A DNA stretch of 64,000 bases from Hyphochytrium catenoides (lineage: Eukaryota; Sar; Hyphochytriomycetes; Hyphochytriales; Hyphochytriaceae): assembly GCA_900088475.1 (NCBI GenBank), contig FLMG01001623.1, positions 58,784 through 122,783 of the forward strand, in the 5' to 3' direction. This document shows, one piece after another, positions 10,777-22,274 of the stretch. Made by a program: the position numbers and the translations under genes. Under the pieces are notes generated by a model. It worked only from the letters and a program-made list of their open reading frames with translations, ran no database searches and had not been told where the DNA came from. Every line of letters starts with the position of its first letter. Position 1 is the stretch's first letter.

Positions 10777-12430
10777 CTAGGTAGTGGTCGCCGGATCTAG
10801 CTCCAGCTTGTCGAGCTGATCCATTAAATCACGGATCTTTTCTTCAATCACTTCCAACGCTGTGGCCACGATGGATTCGGGCCTTAAGGCACCGGTGGAC
10901 TGCATATTCGACAAAACCCAGTGAGAGGCTAGTATAGCTCTTAGCAGCAATGTAGGACGTGCAAGGAGAATAGAGCTCTTCCTAGTATGAAGGCGCAGAG
11001 GCTTGCAGGCTCACCTCTACAGAGAAGATGAAGCGGTTGTCGTCCATTTTAACGGAGACCACATTGTCGTCTTCGGCATCTGCCTTGAAGCTATCACCAC
11101 ATTTGACACATTCATCGCAGAATATGCAGTCTTCTGGCCTTGCTACCCGAATCTGTTCGGTCTCACCGCTGAGTTTTGACTCTTGCCATTATGACTAGTT
11201 TACGGGAGTTACCTGCTTGGTACGATCGTCGAGCTCGTAGACCTTAGCTGGACAGCTAGTCACCAGTTTCTCTCGCTGCTCTAGGTTTAGCCGCTCCATT
11301 ACCGCTGAGCAGAGAGAAACACTCAGTCACACCGCTATCAAGATACTAGGCGCTACCTGCGACCTACCGGCGTTGACCCTAATGATAGGATCGAATCTGT
11401 ACACGGCAGTGCACACCGGCGACCACTTTGCGTGCTCTTTTCCTATACCCTAAGAGTTAAGGAAGGACAAAGAAAGGAAGGCGGATGGCGTGAGATGAAA
11501 GAGATCCCTAGATGGTCTAGCCCTTCATGTGGAAACCAAGTAATTGCTACCTTCTTGGCTATACAGGTGAGCCTCACACTCTGCCCTTTGGAAAGACGGA
11601 CGATACTAATGCCATCATCTTGCGAGTTGTGCTGTTCCTCCTCTGACGAATGGTGTACGGGCGAGACTTTATCATCCTGCAAAAGACAGAGAGGGTCACC
11701 GGCAAAGTATTGGCGTCATAGGCCACGCTGACCAAAAAAGTCCAGGCTCAGCTTGAGAACAGTGAAGAATATTTCTAGCTAACGTCGGCAGATTGGCAGA
11801 GATAGAAGACAAGTTGGAGGAGAAAGGGTGAATATGCTTCCATACCCTACTAATCAAGTCTGCACTTGTAACGTTGATGGGTTCATCCGTGGTGCAGGTC
11901 TTGCTAAGGACCAACGTGACGGAACAAGCAGGACAATGATCGATGCAAGTGCATTCCTACGTAGTTCGCATAGCAAATACATGAGCGGTAGATTGAGCAA
12001 GAAGGACGGTGTAAGCTGGTGACAGTGCAGACAGGGTTGTGCTAATAGGTACCCACCCAGGTGTATCTGAACTCCTTCATGCTCTTCGCGCAATAGAGAG
12101 GAATCATTCCCAGTCTATGAGCGATGAATTCGTCATGGATGACAGATGAGTTCTCCTCAATCATCACTAAGTCAATAGCCATGGTAGGGACCTACAGCGT
12201 AAAGAGAGAAGTAGGATTGGCAATAAAGATGAGGGGAAACTCGAACTATTTTCTTTGTTCAAAGAGAGCTTGGCCCCCGTCAAGTCGTAAGGCGTTCGGC
12301 TTACCTCTGCGTGAATCACTCTTCGGAGAGAGTTGGCAACACTTGTGTCCGTATCGGAGAGAACAAACTTGATGAAGTCTTCTCTGAGCTCCAGAACCTC
12401 GACCTGTGGGTACCTAAGGTTCTTCGGCAT
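10777..12430 (-). CDS. RPB3: RNA polymerase II subunit RPB3
   Basis: Alpha-like core subunit that dimerises with RPB11 to seed Pol II assembly. Eight or so exons read right to left. Exon 1 is 12430-12305 ([17 protein letters not shown]). Exon 2 starts at 12191 (VPTMAIDLV, then [18 protein letters not shown]). Next comes the zinc-loop exon ([12 protein letters not shown]...TSADLISR), an exon with [21 protein letters not shown], and one with [12 protein letters not shown]. Then follow an exon ending [10 protein letters not shown], one with [16 protein letters not shown] and DNRFIFSVE, and finally [22 protein letters not shown] with TAG at 10777-10779. The order of all family landmarks is kept. 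The insert in the insertion domain ([17 protein letters not shown]) is local. The Cys cluster near the C-terminal dimerisation domain is notable and treated in the findings. Confidence 0.96.
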
Positions 12431-13018
12431 GATTCCTGGGCGCTCGTTGCCCTGCTAGAGAGGGCTTGCTACTCTAAAGCACGGATATCTACTCTATACA
12501 AATCTACTGGCTTCGGGAGAGGACAGTGACCCTTTAAGCGCAGGCGCCCAGTTAGCTAAACAGAGTGGTGAGTTTGTTGGTCCTCTGAAGCGTTGGGCAT
12601 CGGTGAGGCAGGCTAAAAGGAGAAAACAAACACAGTTGGCCAGCGTCAAAATCTCTGTGGGATGAATATGTAGGGCAATGAGGTGCCAGGTAGCTTGTGG
12701 CTCCGTTATAGCTTCTTCACATGTGCTGGAGCTGGTATCCCCTCCGTCGTGTGTCTGCTTGCCAAGACTGATTGAAGCTTTGTGTCGATCATCTGCATCT
12801 TCATCAGGCTTCTCCGTGGACAAATCTTCGTGTCTTCATCGCGTTGGTCAGGACCTCACTTCCACAGTTTTTGGGGAGGCAATCACGACTATCCCAGGAC
12901 AAATCATGCGGTAAAGCCACTTTCAATATCCCAGAGGCTTAAGCTATGGTAGTACGATTCAATTTTGTATCTAACTTGTATTCTCCTCTTATTGGTATTA
13001 TATACGCCAATCTCTGGA
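12431..13018. other. RPB3 upstream flank, possible unassigned exons
   Basis: Minus-strand frames around 12690-12870 are open in two phases, but neither has a recognisable domain. They could be downstream exons of the unknown gene ending at 13019, or chance. No ATG supports the 12494-12823 frame; its first residue is a TTG. Confidence 0.4.
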
Positions 13019-13231
13019 CTAGATAAACAGAGTGCGAGTGAATCTATGGTAGCTGAGCTTCATCAGCTCTTCATGAGGAGCTTTGAATGCAGAGATGATG
13101 TTGAGCCTCCAGACGAGCAGACGGAAGGCAAAGAGGTTGTCTTCAGACAGGATGCTCAGCTTGGAGGGCCGATAATCCGTAGGATGAGGTTACTGCACGC
13201 AGCAGGTGGAAGGACTGACCCTCCTGCTGAA
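13019..13231 (-). CDS. 3' exons of an unrecognised minus-strand gene (partial)
   Basis: Two exon pieces join in frame over a short candidate intron at 13160-13193 (GTAACC...CCAAG, 34 nt). The upstream piece reads QEGQSFHLLRA. The downstream piece (13159-13019) reads LSILSEDNLFAFRLLVW, then RLNIISAFKAPHEELMKLSYH, to a TAG at 13019-13021. The amphipathic helical composition looks like real protein, but I cannot name a family. Upstream exons between 13231 and 13740 were not resolved. The plus-strand frame 12965-13270 overlaps it and starts with a hydrophobic leader, so the strand is not completely certain. Confidence 0.35.
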
Positions 13232-13746
13232 GAGGAGAGGCTGGTCGTCTCACAGTCAGAGGTCGGGTGAGGCACACAGAGCCAAGGAGGACAAGTTCTC
13301 TTCTGACGAACGGCAAGAAAGAGGAAGCCACCTTCATTGGAAGGTAGTACACAGGGGAGGCATGTCTTTGAGGTGTAAGGCTCATAGCGATTGGCCTTTC
13401 AGGCGCGGAGTTTCTTTTTCACTAGGAGGCTCCTCCAAGAATAGAAGTTAGATGATAACTCGCTCAATACTAGGCCGACAGCAGTCCGCTGCGCTATCCT
13501 ACGACTTACAGACAGGTGTCACGACACTGAGAACGTCACTTAGACATGGGAATCTGCTAAGCAAGACCAACAGGAACTATATCTTCGTATGGCAGTAAGG
13601 AAATCGCGGTGGCATCTCCTTCATGGCTCCGGGAGCCCCTACCTTAGCATTGCGTCCTATGTGTATCCTGTTAGTCTTCATACCCAGATCGCAACTTGGG
13701 CTGAAGTGGCTCAGGCCTTGCTTACTCTGACATGCTCCCCCGTCTT
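13232..13746. other. Unresolved stretch
   Basis: It probably contains upstream exons of the partial gene ending at 13019 and the 3' flank of the bromodomain gene. I could not build a consistent exon chain. Confidence 0.4.
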
Positions 13747-16503
13747 TCAGTCATCAGCCCCCTTAGACCGCTTTGACGCTCGCCGAGACGATCGGACGGG
13801 AGTCTCTTCCGGCTTCCGCTTGCTTCTCGTTTGCGGAGTGGCGCCGGCGGAGGCCCTGCCTCTTGGTCTTGGCTGTGATGGGCTCTGTCGGGTCGCTCGA
13901 CCTCCGCCCCGTCCGCCCCGCCTGCCTCCTGCTGGCTTCTTAGCATCTTGTTGCTCTTCTTCCCCTTCACTCTCCTCTTGGCTCATATGCTCTGAACCTT
14001 CTCCTTCCTCGTGGACATCTGACTGAGCATCAGCGACAGACTCCGCCTTTTCCTCCTCTTCATCGTCTGACTCTTTTTTACTACGTATCCGGAGAGATTT
14101 TCTAGGAGTAAACTCATTAGTGGGTTGAGTTTTCCGTGATCGCCGAGCTGCGGTCCTTGAGTCTACACCGGCCTTCCCTGACTCCTCACTCGGCTCTCCC
14201 TCCTTCCCCGACAAGTCGCGAGCCTTATCTTCTTCTCCTACTCCAGATGTCCTATGGCTGCTACCAGCTTCAGATGTCTTCAACTCCGGGAGATCAGGCT
14301 TTCCTCCCTTCGGAGGGCGACCAACGCGTCGTGGCTTTCCCGCTGGGCTAGTCATAGGAGGCGGAACCGCGCCAGTGCTTGCCGATTTCGCTACCTGGAG
14401 CTCTGGCTTGGTCCTTGGAGTCATCTTGATGGGGCTTTCAACAATGGGTTTGCTGGCCTGAGCTTGACCACTCTGGCCCGATGGCGCATTCCTCGGAGAT
14501 GCCACCTTTCTAACAGACGGCTCCTTGTCAGCAGTAGAGCTTGTGTCGGACTCATCATCTTTATCTTCTTCGTCAGATTCAAGCAACAACTGGCCGAACT
14601 CCAGCAGCTGGTTTGCATTATCACTTAGCTTCGAGTCCTCCCCATAATATAAGACCGTGTTGGTGCACATCCGATGTATGGCCGTCGCGAACTGTGACCA
14701 TGTCTTGATGTGCTGAAATCATGAGGTGAAGAAAAACAGTTCTTGTGGTCAGCACCATTACCAGGGAAAGAAGTTTAACAGGATACAAAGAATCACATTC
14801 AGAAACAAGCTGATGAAAGAACAGGCCCACAGTTAACCCAGCAACAGCAGAAGGACTGGGCGGACGGGGAGACAGGGAAGGCGAGAGTAGAGATAGGTTT
14901 CCGAGAGGCACGCTTCGGTAGTCCAGTGAGTGTGTTAAGACCACCTCTCATAGAGGTGCTACAGATGACAATACATACTCCTTGTTCTACTTGGTCCCTT
15001 ATATATTGAAGATCGACGATTGGGCCCGCATGCTTGGGGTGCATTACTGGCGTCTTGCTCTGTGGAGAGGAAGAGAGTCAGCGAAGACTTCGGCTGAGGG
15101 CTAACTTAGCTTGGCACTTACCCCTTTCCTGTAAGGAGCAGCTAGCTCATGGTCGTGTATCGTCTGCCAGACCTGCAGCAAACGCGCAGTAATGGACTTG
15201 GCCTCATCTTGTTCGTCTTGTTGCTTCTTCAAATCCTCCTTGGTTGCTCCCGACAGCTTAGGTGGAGTGGATAGAGCTGGCACCTTTTCCTCTTTCTTTG
15301 GAACTTCCGCAATTGCGGTTTGCTTGATGGAGCCACCTTGATGTGGCGATGTAAGTGTAGCAGATGAAGAAGCAGTAAGGGGTACATCAACCCCCGGAAT
15401 AGCAGAAAGCGAAGAAACGCTGAGTTTCTCTTCCTTGTCAGGCAGCTTTATCTTGCCCCCTTTGTCATTGGCCTCAACGCTTGCCGTCAGGGTCTCGGAA
15501 GGTCGTGGACTGCCCTTGTCCTGACGTACGCTGGGCGCCTCATCAGCGTTTTGATTAATCTGTGTACTACTTTCAATGGGACTCTTAGCTACGGACGCAT
15601 TCAACAGCGCCTTTCTCTTCTCTTCCTGCTTTCTCATCTCGTCCTCCTTAGCTTTCCTCTCCACCTCTTTCTTGAGCTCTTCTTCCTTCTTCCTCTTATC
15701 CTCCTCTTTCCTTCTCTGTTCATCTTTCTTCTTTCTCTCTTCTATCTCCTTCCTTTTCTCCTCCTCCAACCTCTTCCTTTCATCCTCCTTCTCCTTCTCT
15801 TTGATTTCCTTGTCTTTCTTCTCTTCCTCCTTTTTCTGCTCTGGTTTCTTCTCCGCCAGCGCAGTGGCGTCCTTCTTTGGAAGCGCAATATCCTTCGCTT
15901 CTGCCACGGCCAACGGGCCGCGAGCTTTGGACTCTGCGTTTGTATGGTCTTTCGATAAGAGCTTCCTGACCGCCTCCAACTCTTTAGGAGCAGGTGTCTT
16001 GGCCTGCGAGAGCAGCGCGCTTGCTTGATCCTGCTTTGAACTTCCTGGAAGCGCAAGACCTGGAGGCACTTTTATCTCCTCCTGCTTAGATGGGGCTGAT
16101 GAACTCTTTTGCTCCGGCTTTTTTCGCTCTGCTCTCTTCTTCTCCTCGAGCGCTACCGCGTCAACCAGTGCCTGTGGAGCTTTCGGCAGCGTCACCACCG
16201 CGGCTATGGTAGGGAAAAGGCGCTCAGGCAAGGGCTTCGTGAGGATTTGCAGCAATTCGTCATCTGCATTTCCCTCTCGAATATCCTTAACCTTTACCGT
16301 GAGATATCTGAGGAGACACATGAGGAGCCAGGACAGACGAGCAGCGATGGTTTGGGTCAAGCTGGTATCATCCTATCATCTTCCCTGCAGGTCAGCCTAC
16401 CGAATTGCCTCTTCCAGCTCCTCCTGAGGAACGGCCTTGGCCGCCTCGTCCATCTTTATCGCCATTCTGGCACCGGAAGCCTCAGAGTCTACCACTTGAA
16501 GGA
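13747..16503 (-). CDS. Bromodomain protein with long charged linker and AT-hook-like tail
   Basis: Chromatin reader that should bind acetyl-lysine. The exons resolved run right to left. About 16503-16401 holds EEAIR. The next exon runs from the acceptor near 16312 to the 5' side of the bromodomain, with about 250 residues of Lys/Glu-rich coiled coil in between, then LLQVWQTIHDHELAAPYRKG (helix Z). A short exon near 15051-14992 carries TPVMHPKHAGPIVDL and YIRDQVEQG (ZA loop, helix A). The last exon (about 14715-13747) starts HIKTWSQFATAIHRMCTNTVLYYGED (helices B and C) and then runs into an acidic, Ser-rich tail. The tail contains a GRPPKGGKP AT-hook-like motif, Arg-Gly repeats and basic clusters, to a TGA at 13747-13749. 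Because the YN-type asparagine position reads YYGED here, acetyl-lysine binding may be altered. The N terminus upstream of 16503 is unresolved. BRD8-like architecture is possible. Confidence 0.85.
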
Positions 16504-17085
16504 CTATGAAGGGACATCATAGCGACCCTCGATCAAGCACCACAGCCAGTCTTGCGGTTCCAAACTGACGCTCTGCTACAGGCTGGCTCAAGGATAGTGC
16601 GGCACTATCGGAAGCAGGAGCAGAGCACTGATATCTCTTGTCAGGAATAGCAATAGAATGGCAGGAGTTGTCCACGTTCAAAGACACGACTTACGCCCCT
16701 AAAGAAGTTGCAATGGGAGAAGCGATTGAGCCTCTCTCTGAAAGATCAGAGAAGGAGCCGCTAACACCTAGACACCTCCACCCAAAGAGGAGAGTGTGCT
16801 GTGTCTGCAGATTATTGTCTTATCTTACAATAAAGACACCATATAAAGACAAGGGAAGATCTTTGAAGATCTGGAGATGCTGACAAATCATCACAGAGAT
16901 TTGGCACTGGGAGAGTGGCTAATAAGCTAGGAAGTTCTGAGCTAAGAATGCTGGTCAACGCGGAGGAGCAGGGGTTCGGCAGGCAAGACTGGCCAAGGAA
17001 TGGACTCGTGGAGCTCGTGTGGGCAATCTTCAGTAATAAATTAGGAGTCTGATGTACTATCTTAGGCTCTCGGTAGGCCCTTCTC
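16504..17085. other. Bromodomain upstream flank
   Basis: It probably holds the first exon(s) and promoter of the bromodomain gene and the 3' flank of the PHTF gene. Minus-strand sequence at about 16525-16640 is open and protein-like, but I could not join it in phase. Confidence 0.4.
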
Positions 17086-20000
17086 TCACATTTTCAGCTT
17101 CCATATCTTGAGCTTGAAACCCAGTAGCTCAGATATCGTGGCGGAGAAAGCGGAGAGAACGAGAACCCGGGTCAAGTTATAAAGAAAGGGGTTCATCGTC
17201 ACCCCTGATACCTTGTTCGGCTTCTCTAGCTCCTATGGGCAATAATATGCAGCGACATGATCAAGAGAAGAGAGATGAACATCAGGGCGATGAGTGGCAA
17301 ACAGAGGTCCAGTCTATGGCCCGTACCTTGAGAAGCTTGGTGGCAACTTTGAGGACACTGTTTGACATCAGCAGAGACTCCTTCTTCTTGCCATGATGAG
17401 TCCCATGTATGAGGCGTAAGTATATGTTCAGCTACAAGCAGCCCGGCCAGCAGCAGTTAAGATTAGTGGCCTCAGATGAAGCCTTGATACGTCACGATTT
17501 CCAAAGACGACTCTCACTTTGAGTAGTATCGAGAATGCATTGACGCAGAGACACACTCCTCTAACCAGCACATGGAGGATATCTAATGGCAAAGGAGGGT
17601 GGCGGAGTAGACCTACCTGTTCTGTCAACAGCAGCCCTGAGTTCTGATACTTCTTGTTGATCCTTGACCCAAGCATCATGAAGCGAAGGACATAAAAGCT
17701 GCATAACGCAGGCAGTTAGCTGCTACCGACCCAGGGCATTGTTCTTCTGAGAGAGGGAAGGAACACACCTTACAACGGCGCACCAGCAAAACACCTCTAC
17801 CCCAGGCAACGATGTGAGAAGCTCCGTGGTATCGTTCTTCTCGTACAACGCAAACTGGGAAAGATGTAACACGTCAGGTGGGCGAGGAGGATGAGTTCAG
17901 AGACAATGACATGGGCGATTACAGCTTTAATCGAGAGATATCACAAGAGATAAGTAGGGTTCACCCTGAATGGCCCTAGGTGGCGTCCTGACATACCTGA
18001 ATCATAAGGAAAGCCACCAGCAGAAGGTTTATTACAAAGCATGAAGAGACAATGGCGTCAGCAGCCCGCTGTTTGCCTTGCTTCTTCAGCCAAGCACGAC
18101 CAGCTCGGAGAGATAACCAAGCCTGCAAGGATAGTGCCAAGAGTCACTAACAATAAGGCAACCAGCTGTACAATTCGCCAAAAAGCCATCTTTACCTTGA
18201 TATTCACAGCGTTCTTTAATCGAAAGTGAGGCAACCGCGCTCTTTTAGCTCTAGAGGCAGAAGTTAACGCCGCGAAGCTCTTCGCATATCTAAGTCAAGC
18301 GATATCAGCGAGCTCCCAACGTATTACAAAAGAACCGGAAGGCATGTGGCTTACATATATCTGCGATAGTAGGTGACCTCGGCTTCTGCAAGCTCCAGGA
18401 AGAAGAGGGTGGCTAAGATGAACGAAGAAATCATGCTGGTCACAGAGATGAACGAAGTTAACCAGCCGCTGCCGAACATCAGGGGTGAGACTTGAAGCAG
18501 GATTTGCACGAGCTCTTCGATCCGCTTCTGTCCTTTGTGAATGTGTGGCTATTGCGTGAACGAAGAGAGCATAAGCAAGTTGGTTAGTACTAGCATCAAC
18601 TACCAACGAGAGGATCATTGAGGGCCATCGTTAGCAAACGCTGGAGCAAGCAATGGACAGTGAAAGGAGGACAAGAGAGAGTAGAGGGAGGAGATCCCAC
18701 GTACATAAATGGTGGCACCTTTGTCCGAGCTTGGTGCGGGACAGGCGTAAGAAGGTTGCGCCGTTACTACTGTCGCCGCACAGGCAAGGATATTGGGGAT
18801 GGCGAGGAGTCGCTGTATGCAAGGAGACGTAGCGATTAAAGCTGCGCCCAAAGGTGCAGCATTCCGATATAAATGGCTTGGAGGGTGCCGTTTGACCTAC
18901 AGAGTGAGCACGAGCATGGACTCAGAAAATGTTGCTTCACCTTGCTAACTACCTATGGTCGCCTTTTCGATGTGTCCTCTTAAACGCTTCCATGACGTAG
19001 TCGTGGATACGGCAGATAGAAGATTCCTTTTCTCACCCCCTCTCTAGCTTGCCCACAAGCCCGGCCTAGGTAATAGTGCTGAGTCAACCAGCTCCGCCCC
19101 AGCCTACCTTTTCAATAATGGCTTCCCTAAGGCTGTAAACCGGCATCTCAACTTTATAAGCAATTCCTGATTCGGTCCACTTGATGACGTTGACTTTCCG
19201 GTTGATTGCTGAACTTAACGAGTTATCCTGGTCGGAATGCAAGAGATTCTGGTCGTACTCCTAGGACATGGGATGGTCGTCAAGGTGTGAGCGATTGCCA
19301 AAAGGGCTAAATCCTGGGGCCGTTACCAGCACAACGAGAAGCTGTAATCCTTCTTTACTGTACCTTCTTGATGGCCTCTTCCATGGAGTCTTTGGGTTCC
19401 TTTGAGGGATCTGTTCTGGCTTCTTCCTTCCACGGAGGAACTGGTGCATCACTTTCCCTCCTACGACGCCGCTGGGTTTTGGAGGTCTTGCTCCTCGTTA
19501 TTGGACTGCCGTCATACTCGTCCGTTGCGACAGTTGAAGGGGAGAGGAGATGGTCAGGAGTCATAACGCCTGGAATAAGTGGGTCTGCCTCAGAATCCGA
19601 CGACTGGTCGGATCCAAAGAAAACCTTGCTCCTCCTCTCAGGTACTGTTCTTGGCGGTATCCTCCTTTTCAAGAATTGCGTCGCGGAGCCGTCCTGTCCA
19701 GATAAAGACAAAGAGTCAGTCGAGCTCTAGCCCAAGATCCCTTTCTCTCTAGATATAGCTCTTTGGTCTAGCTTGGTCTATTCCGCAACTTGTTTTGCTC
19801 CCTACTCTTCCCGCTGCTGATTGACTTACACTCAGGTGATTTCTTCCTGGAGAAAGCTTCCCTCCATCCAATGAAGTCGAACTGATTCTCCTAGCCGCTC
19901 TTGCCGTATCCGAGTTGGCAGGAGAACAAAGATAAGGATGGATAGGTTGTGCGTAGTCCGCAGCACGACGCAGACCGGCGCCTTCTGGGGAGCTTTGTGG

Positions 20001-21468
20001 CCTTGCCCTCGGGCGAGGCGGTTGACCCCTAGCGAGGGCGGACTGCATAGTTTGCGCACTCCGGACACCCCATGTTCGAGATGGTAGACTAGACGGAGCC
20101 CACGTGCTATACTGCTTCGAGGAGTGACCGGTGGCCGGAAGCTGCCAGGAATTAGGGGGAATACGCCTTTCCCTCCCTTCCCTGTCGGAGAGATCTTCAG
20201 AGGCTGATGAAGTGCCATCACTTGTATCTGACTCAGAGTCGCTGGAGTTCAGGGCATGGTCTGCATGGTAGTACCATCCACGAGCCCAGTAGCATAGCAG
20301 AGGCCGAGATCAAAGAGACATTAGTTGACTATGTCCTCAGACCCAGAATCCTTACTTCCAAAACAGATATGCAAACTGTTACCTCTGTCCACCCCCATAT
20401 ACGCTTCTCGCTCGACGGCGTCGCGAATGATAGTGCCCTTTAGTTTCCCCTTGGATTTGGCAGGGCTCATGTAGCCTTGTATCCGCCCATAGCCTTAGTT
20501 CGACGTGGCAGCAGAAGATGGGTGTGAGAGGACTACAACTTCTCCTTGTTTTGTACTCACTCTGTTCCCTACCTAGCGCACAAATAAGCAGCAGAATTAC
20601 TGGCATAAAGACCTCCAGTGGGTGTAGCTCAATGTGCTCCTCTCTGCTGCTGGCTAGGTAGAGGTAGATGGCAAGGCCCTGTAATGCTGCCATTGCTGTA
20701 GCCAAGCCCCACTTCAGCCGTGTAGCCTATAGAAAGGTGAACAAAGTTGCTAAGACGCAGTATATGGGGAGCCAGACGAGAGCAGTGCATGGAGAGGTAG
20801 GATGCCATGATAAATAACAGAAACTGCTCAGCTACATCTATGAGAGTAATAGAAAGAAGGGAAGGCGTCGACGAGAGCCGCGGTAAAGTGTGCTGTGATT
20901 TGATGGTGAGGCCCTCCTGTGCCAACAGCTTAAAAAACGCACAGGGAGATAGCAGAAATAGCTCTTACCCTGTGTGTCCAGTATGAGGGATAGAGAGGAA
21001 AGAAGAGTAACCGGACGAACGCCGCCTTCGCAGCTTCGTAGTCATTGTGTGATGGCTTAGTATTGAACAAGCTGGACCTGCAAGGAAACAACCAAGTAGT
21101 GGCACAAACAAGGGAGAGGTGATTAGACCAGTCGTAGTCTCTTGGCTTGCCCCATAGCCTAAGGCTCTATGCCTTCCCATTTCATGGCCCCAGTTAACCC
21201 TTTCCAATGAAGTCCCTGCCCCTCTTCCCCATGCATACGCTAACACTTACTCCTTGATCACTTCGATGTCTAACAGCTCGCGTTGCACAGCAAGTTTCCG
21301 AAGCCTTTGGGTGGAACCAGAGTGTGAGAGAGACTTCTTTCTGATCTTTCCTCTTGTCCCAGGAGAGCTTCCAGGGGTTCCTTTCATGTGAGGAGAAGGT
21401 GCTCTGGAGCTTCTTCTTTCTGGGAGTGAGGCCGTTCTTCTCACAGGTGCTTCCATTGGTGGCAGCAT
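17086..21468 (-). CDS. PHTF-family multi-pass membrane protein
   Basis: Homologue of animal PHTF1/2 (named putative homeodomain transcription factor, but ER membrane proteins). About a dozen exons right to left. 21468-21247 is Ser/Arg-rich and ends LLDIEVIKE. The exon near 21080-20966 (SSLFNTKP, RLLFFPLYPSYWTHR) matches the Phtf N-terminal domain, where animals have DVDLVRGS...KP and a R..FFP..WW segment. Then come a two-helix exon (LQGLAIYLYLA, VFMPVILLLICALG), a Ser/Asp-rich linker (19.4-20.3 kb), NVIKWTESGIAYKVEMPVYS, further membrane exons (SFILATLFFLELAEAEVTYY) and LGSRINKKYQNSGLLLTEQ. The last two exons read LMSNSVLKVATKLLKELEKP, then TMNPFLYNLTRVLVLSAFSA and LLGFKLKIWKLKM, stop at 17086-17088. 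The C terminus is the most conserved part of the family. I start at the ATG at 21468; an upstream exon cannot be excluded. Confidence 0.88.
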
Positions 21469-21770
21469 GAGTGAACCCTTCAGGGCCTAAGGTGTAGTCA
21501 ACAGGCAGGCGCAAGACCGCAGAGCGCGTGGCAAAGTGTTACAGGGGGACGCGGTAAGAAAACTGCTCAGAGGCAAATAGAGGCCGTGAAGCTAGGGGAG
21601 CTGGCCTGGGAGAGAGTCGGGAGTTGATATGCCAGAGACAAAACAGAGGCCAAACGGAGACCCCGGAAATTAGGAGAGGTGCAACCAAAGCGATATGAAA
21701 AGCCAGATACGGGGGCCATGAAATTCGAAGTATGAGAAAGCGGCTAAATCGGGTACTTGAAGGGTTAGCA

Positions 21771-22274
21771 ATGGCAGAACCGGGTACTTTGTTGACCTTT
21801 TCCTCAGGTACCGTCCATGGACTAGGGACTCCTTGCTCCATCTCCCCTCTGCGTGAGTGACTACGCGTTGTACGCTCTCATACCACCTGCTAATCCCTCA
21901 GGACTATGGCTGAACTCTAGCCGCCTACTTCTTTCCTATACTCTCAATCAGATAAGCCTCGTCCCCGTGCTTCCACGAACTCCTACTAAACCTCCTAAAC
22001 CTTCTGAGAACCTTGGCTTCTACGCCCAGCTGCACACCTTTTTAACAGACTATAATCTGCCTGTCAAAGCTAATGCTCGGTAGGGTCCAAGGATCTGCAG
22101 GCCAGAGTTAAGGAGCTTCCGAGCCGACCAACTCGGCGAACGCGTCTCAGCTGTGACCAACCTGTCATCCTCTCAACGGCCATCAAACTCTCTCTCTCGC
22201 TCCCACAGCACAAGAGAGGGAATGAGGAAAGGGAAGCCGCTCCTGGGGGAGCTTTGGATGTACACACCTCCTAA
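21771..22274 (+). CDS. Three-exon small protein, function unknown
   Basis: Exons 21771-21852, 21902-22079 and 22151-22274 sum to 384 nt, or 127 residues, with agreeing phases. Both introns are canonical: GTGAGT...CCTCAG at 49 nt and GTAGGG...TCTCAG at 71 nt. The middle exon reads RTPTKPPKPSENLGFYAQL then HTFLTDYNLPVKANAR; the third starts PVILSTAIKLSLSLPQ. I do not recognise the family. It is divergent from the PHTF gene, with about 300 bp between the two start codons. A minus-strand frame (21539-21841) overlaps exon 1, but I consider it the shadow. The true 3' end could include another intron before the stop. Confidence 0.5.

Noticed and set aside
12494-12823. Minus-strand frame upstream of RPB3
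   Set aside because: Starts at a non-ATG codon, a competing frame is equally open and no domain is visible; kept only as a note in the flank entry.
15551-16028. Two Ser/Leu/Phe-rich plus-strand frames
   Set aside because: They are the antisense of the Lys/Glu-rich coiled coil of the bromodomain gene; the minus strand carries the real signal.
21539-21841. Minus-strand 100-residue frame with a hydrophobic run, considered as the PHTF first exon
   Set aside because: It overlaps exon 1 of the well-phased plus-strand gene, and it does not resemble the PHTF N terminus, which is already found at 21468-21247.
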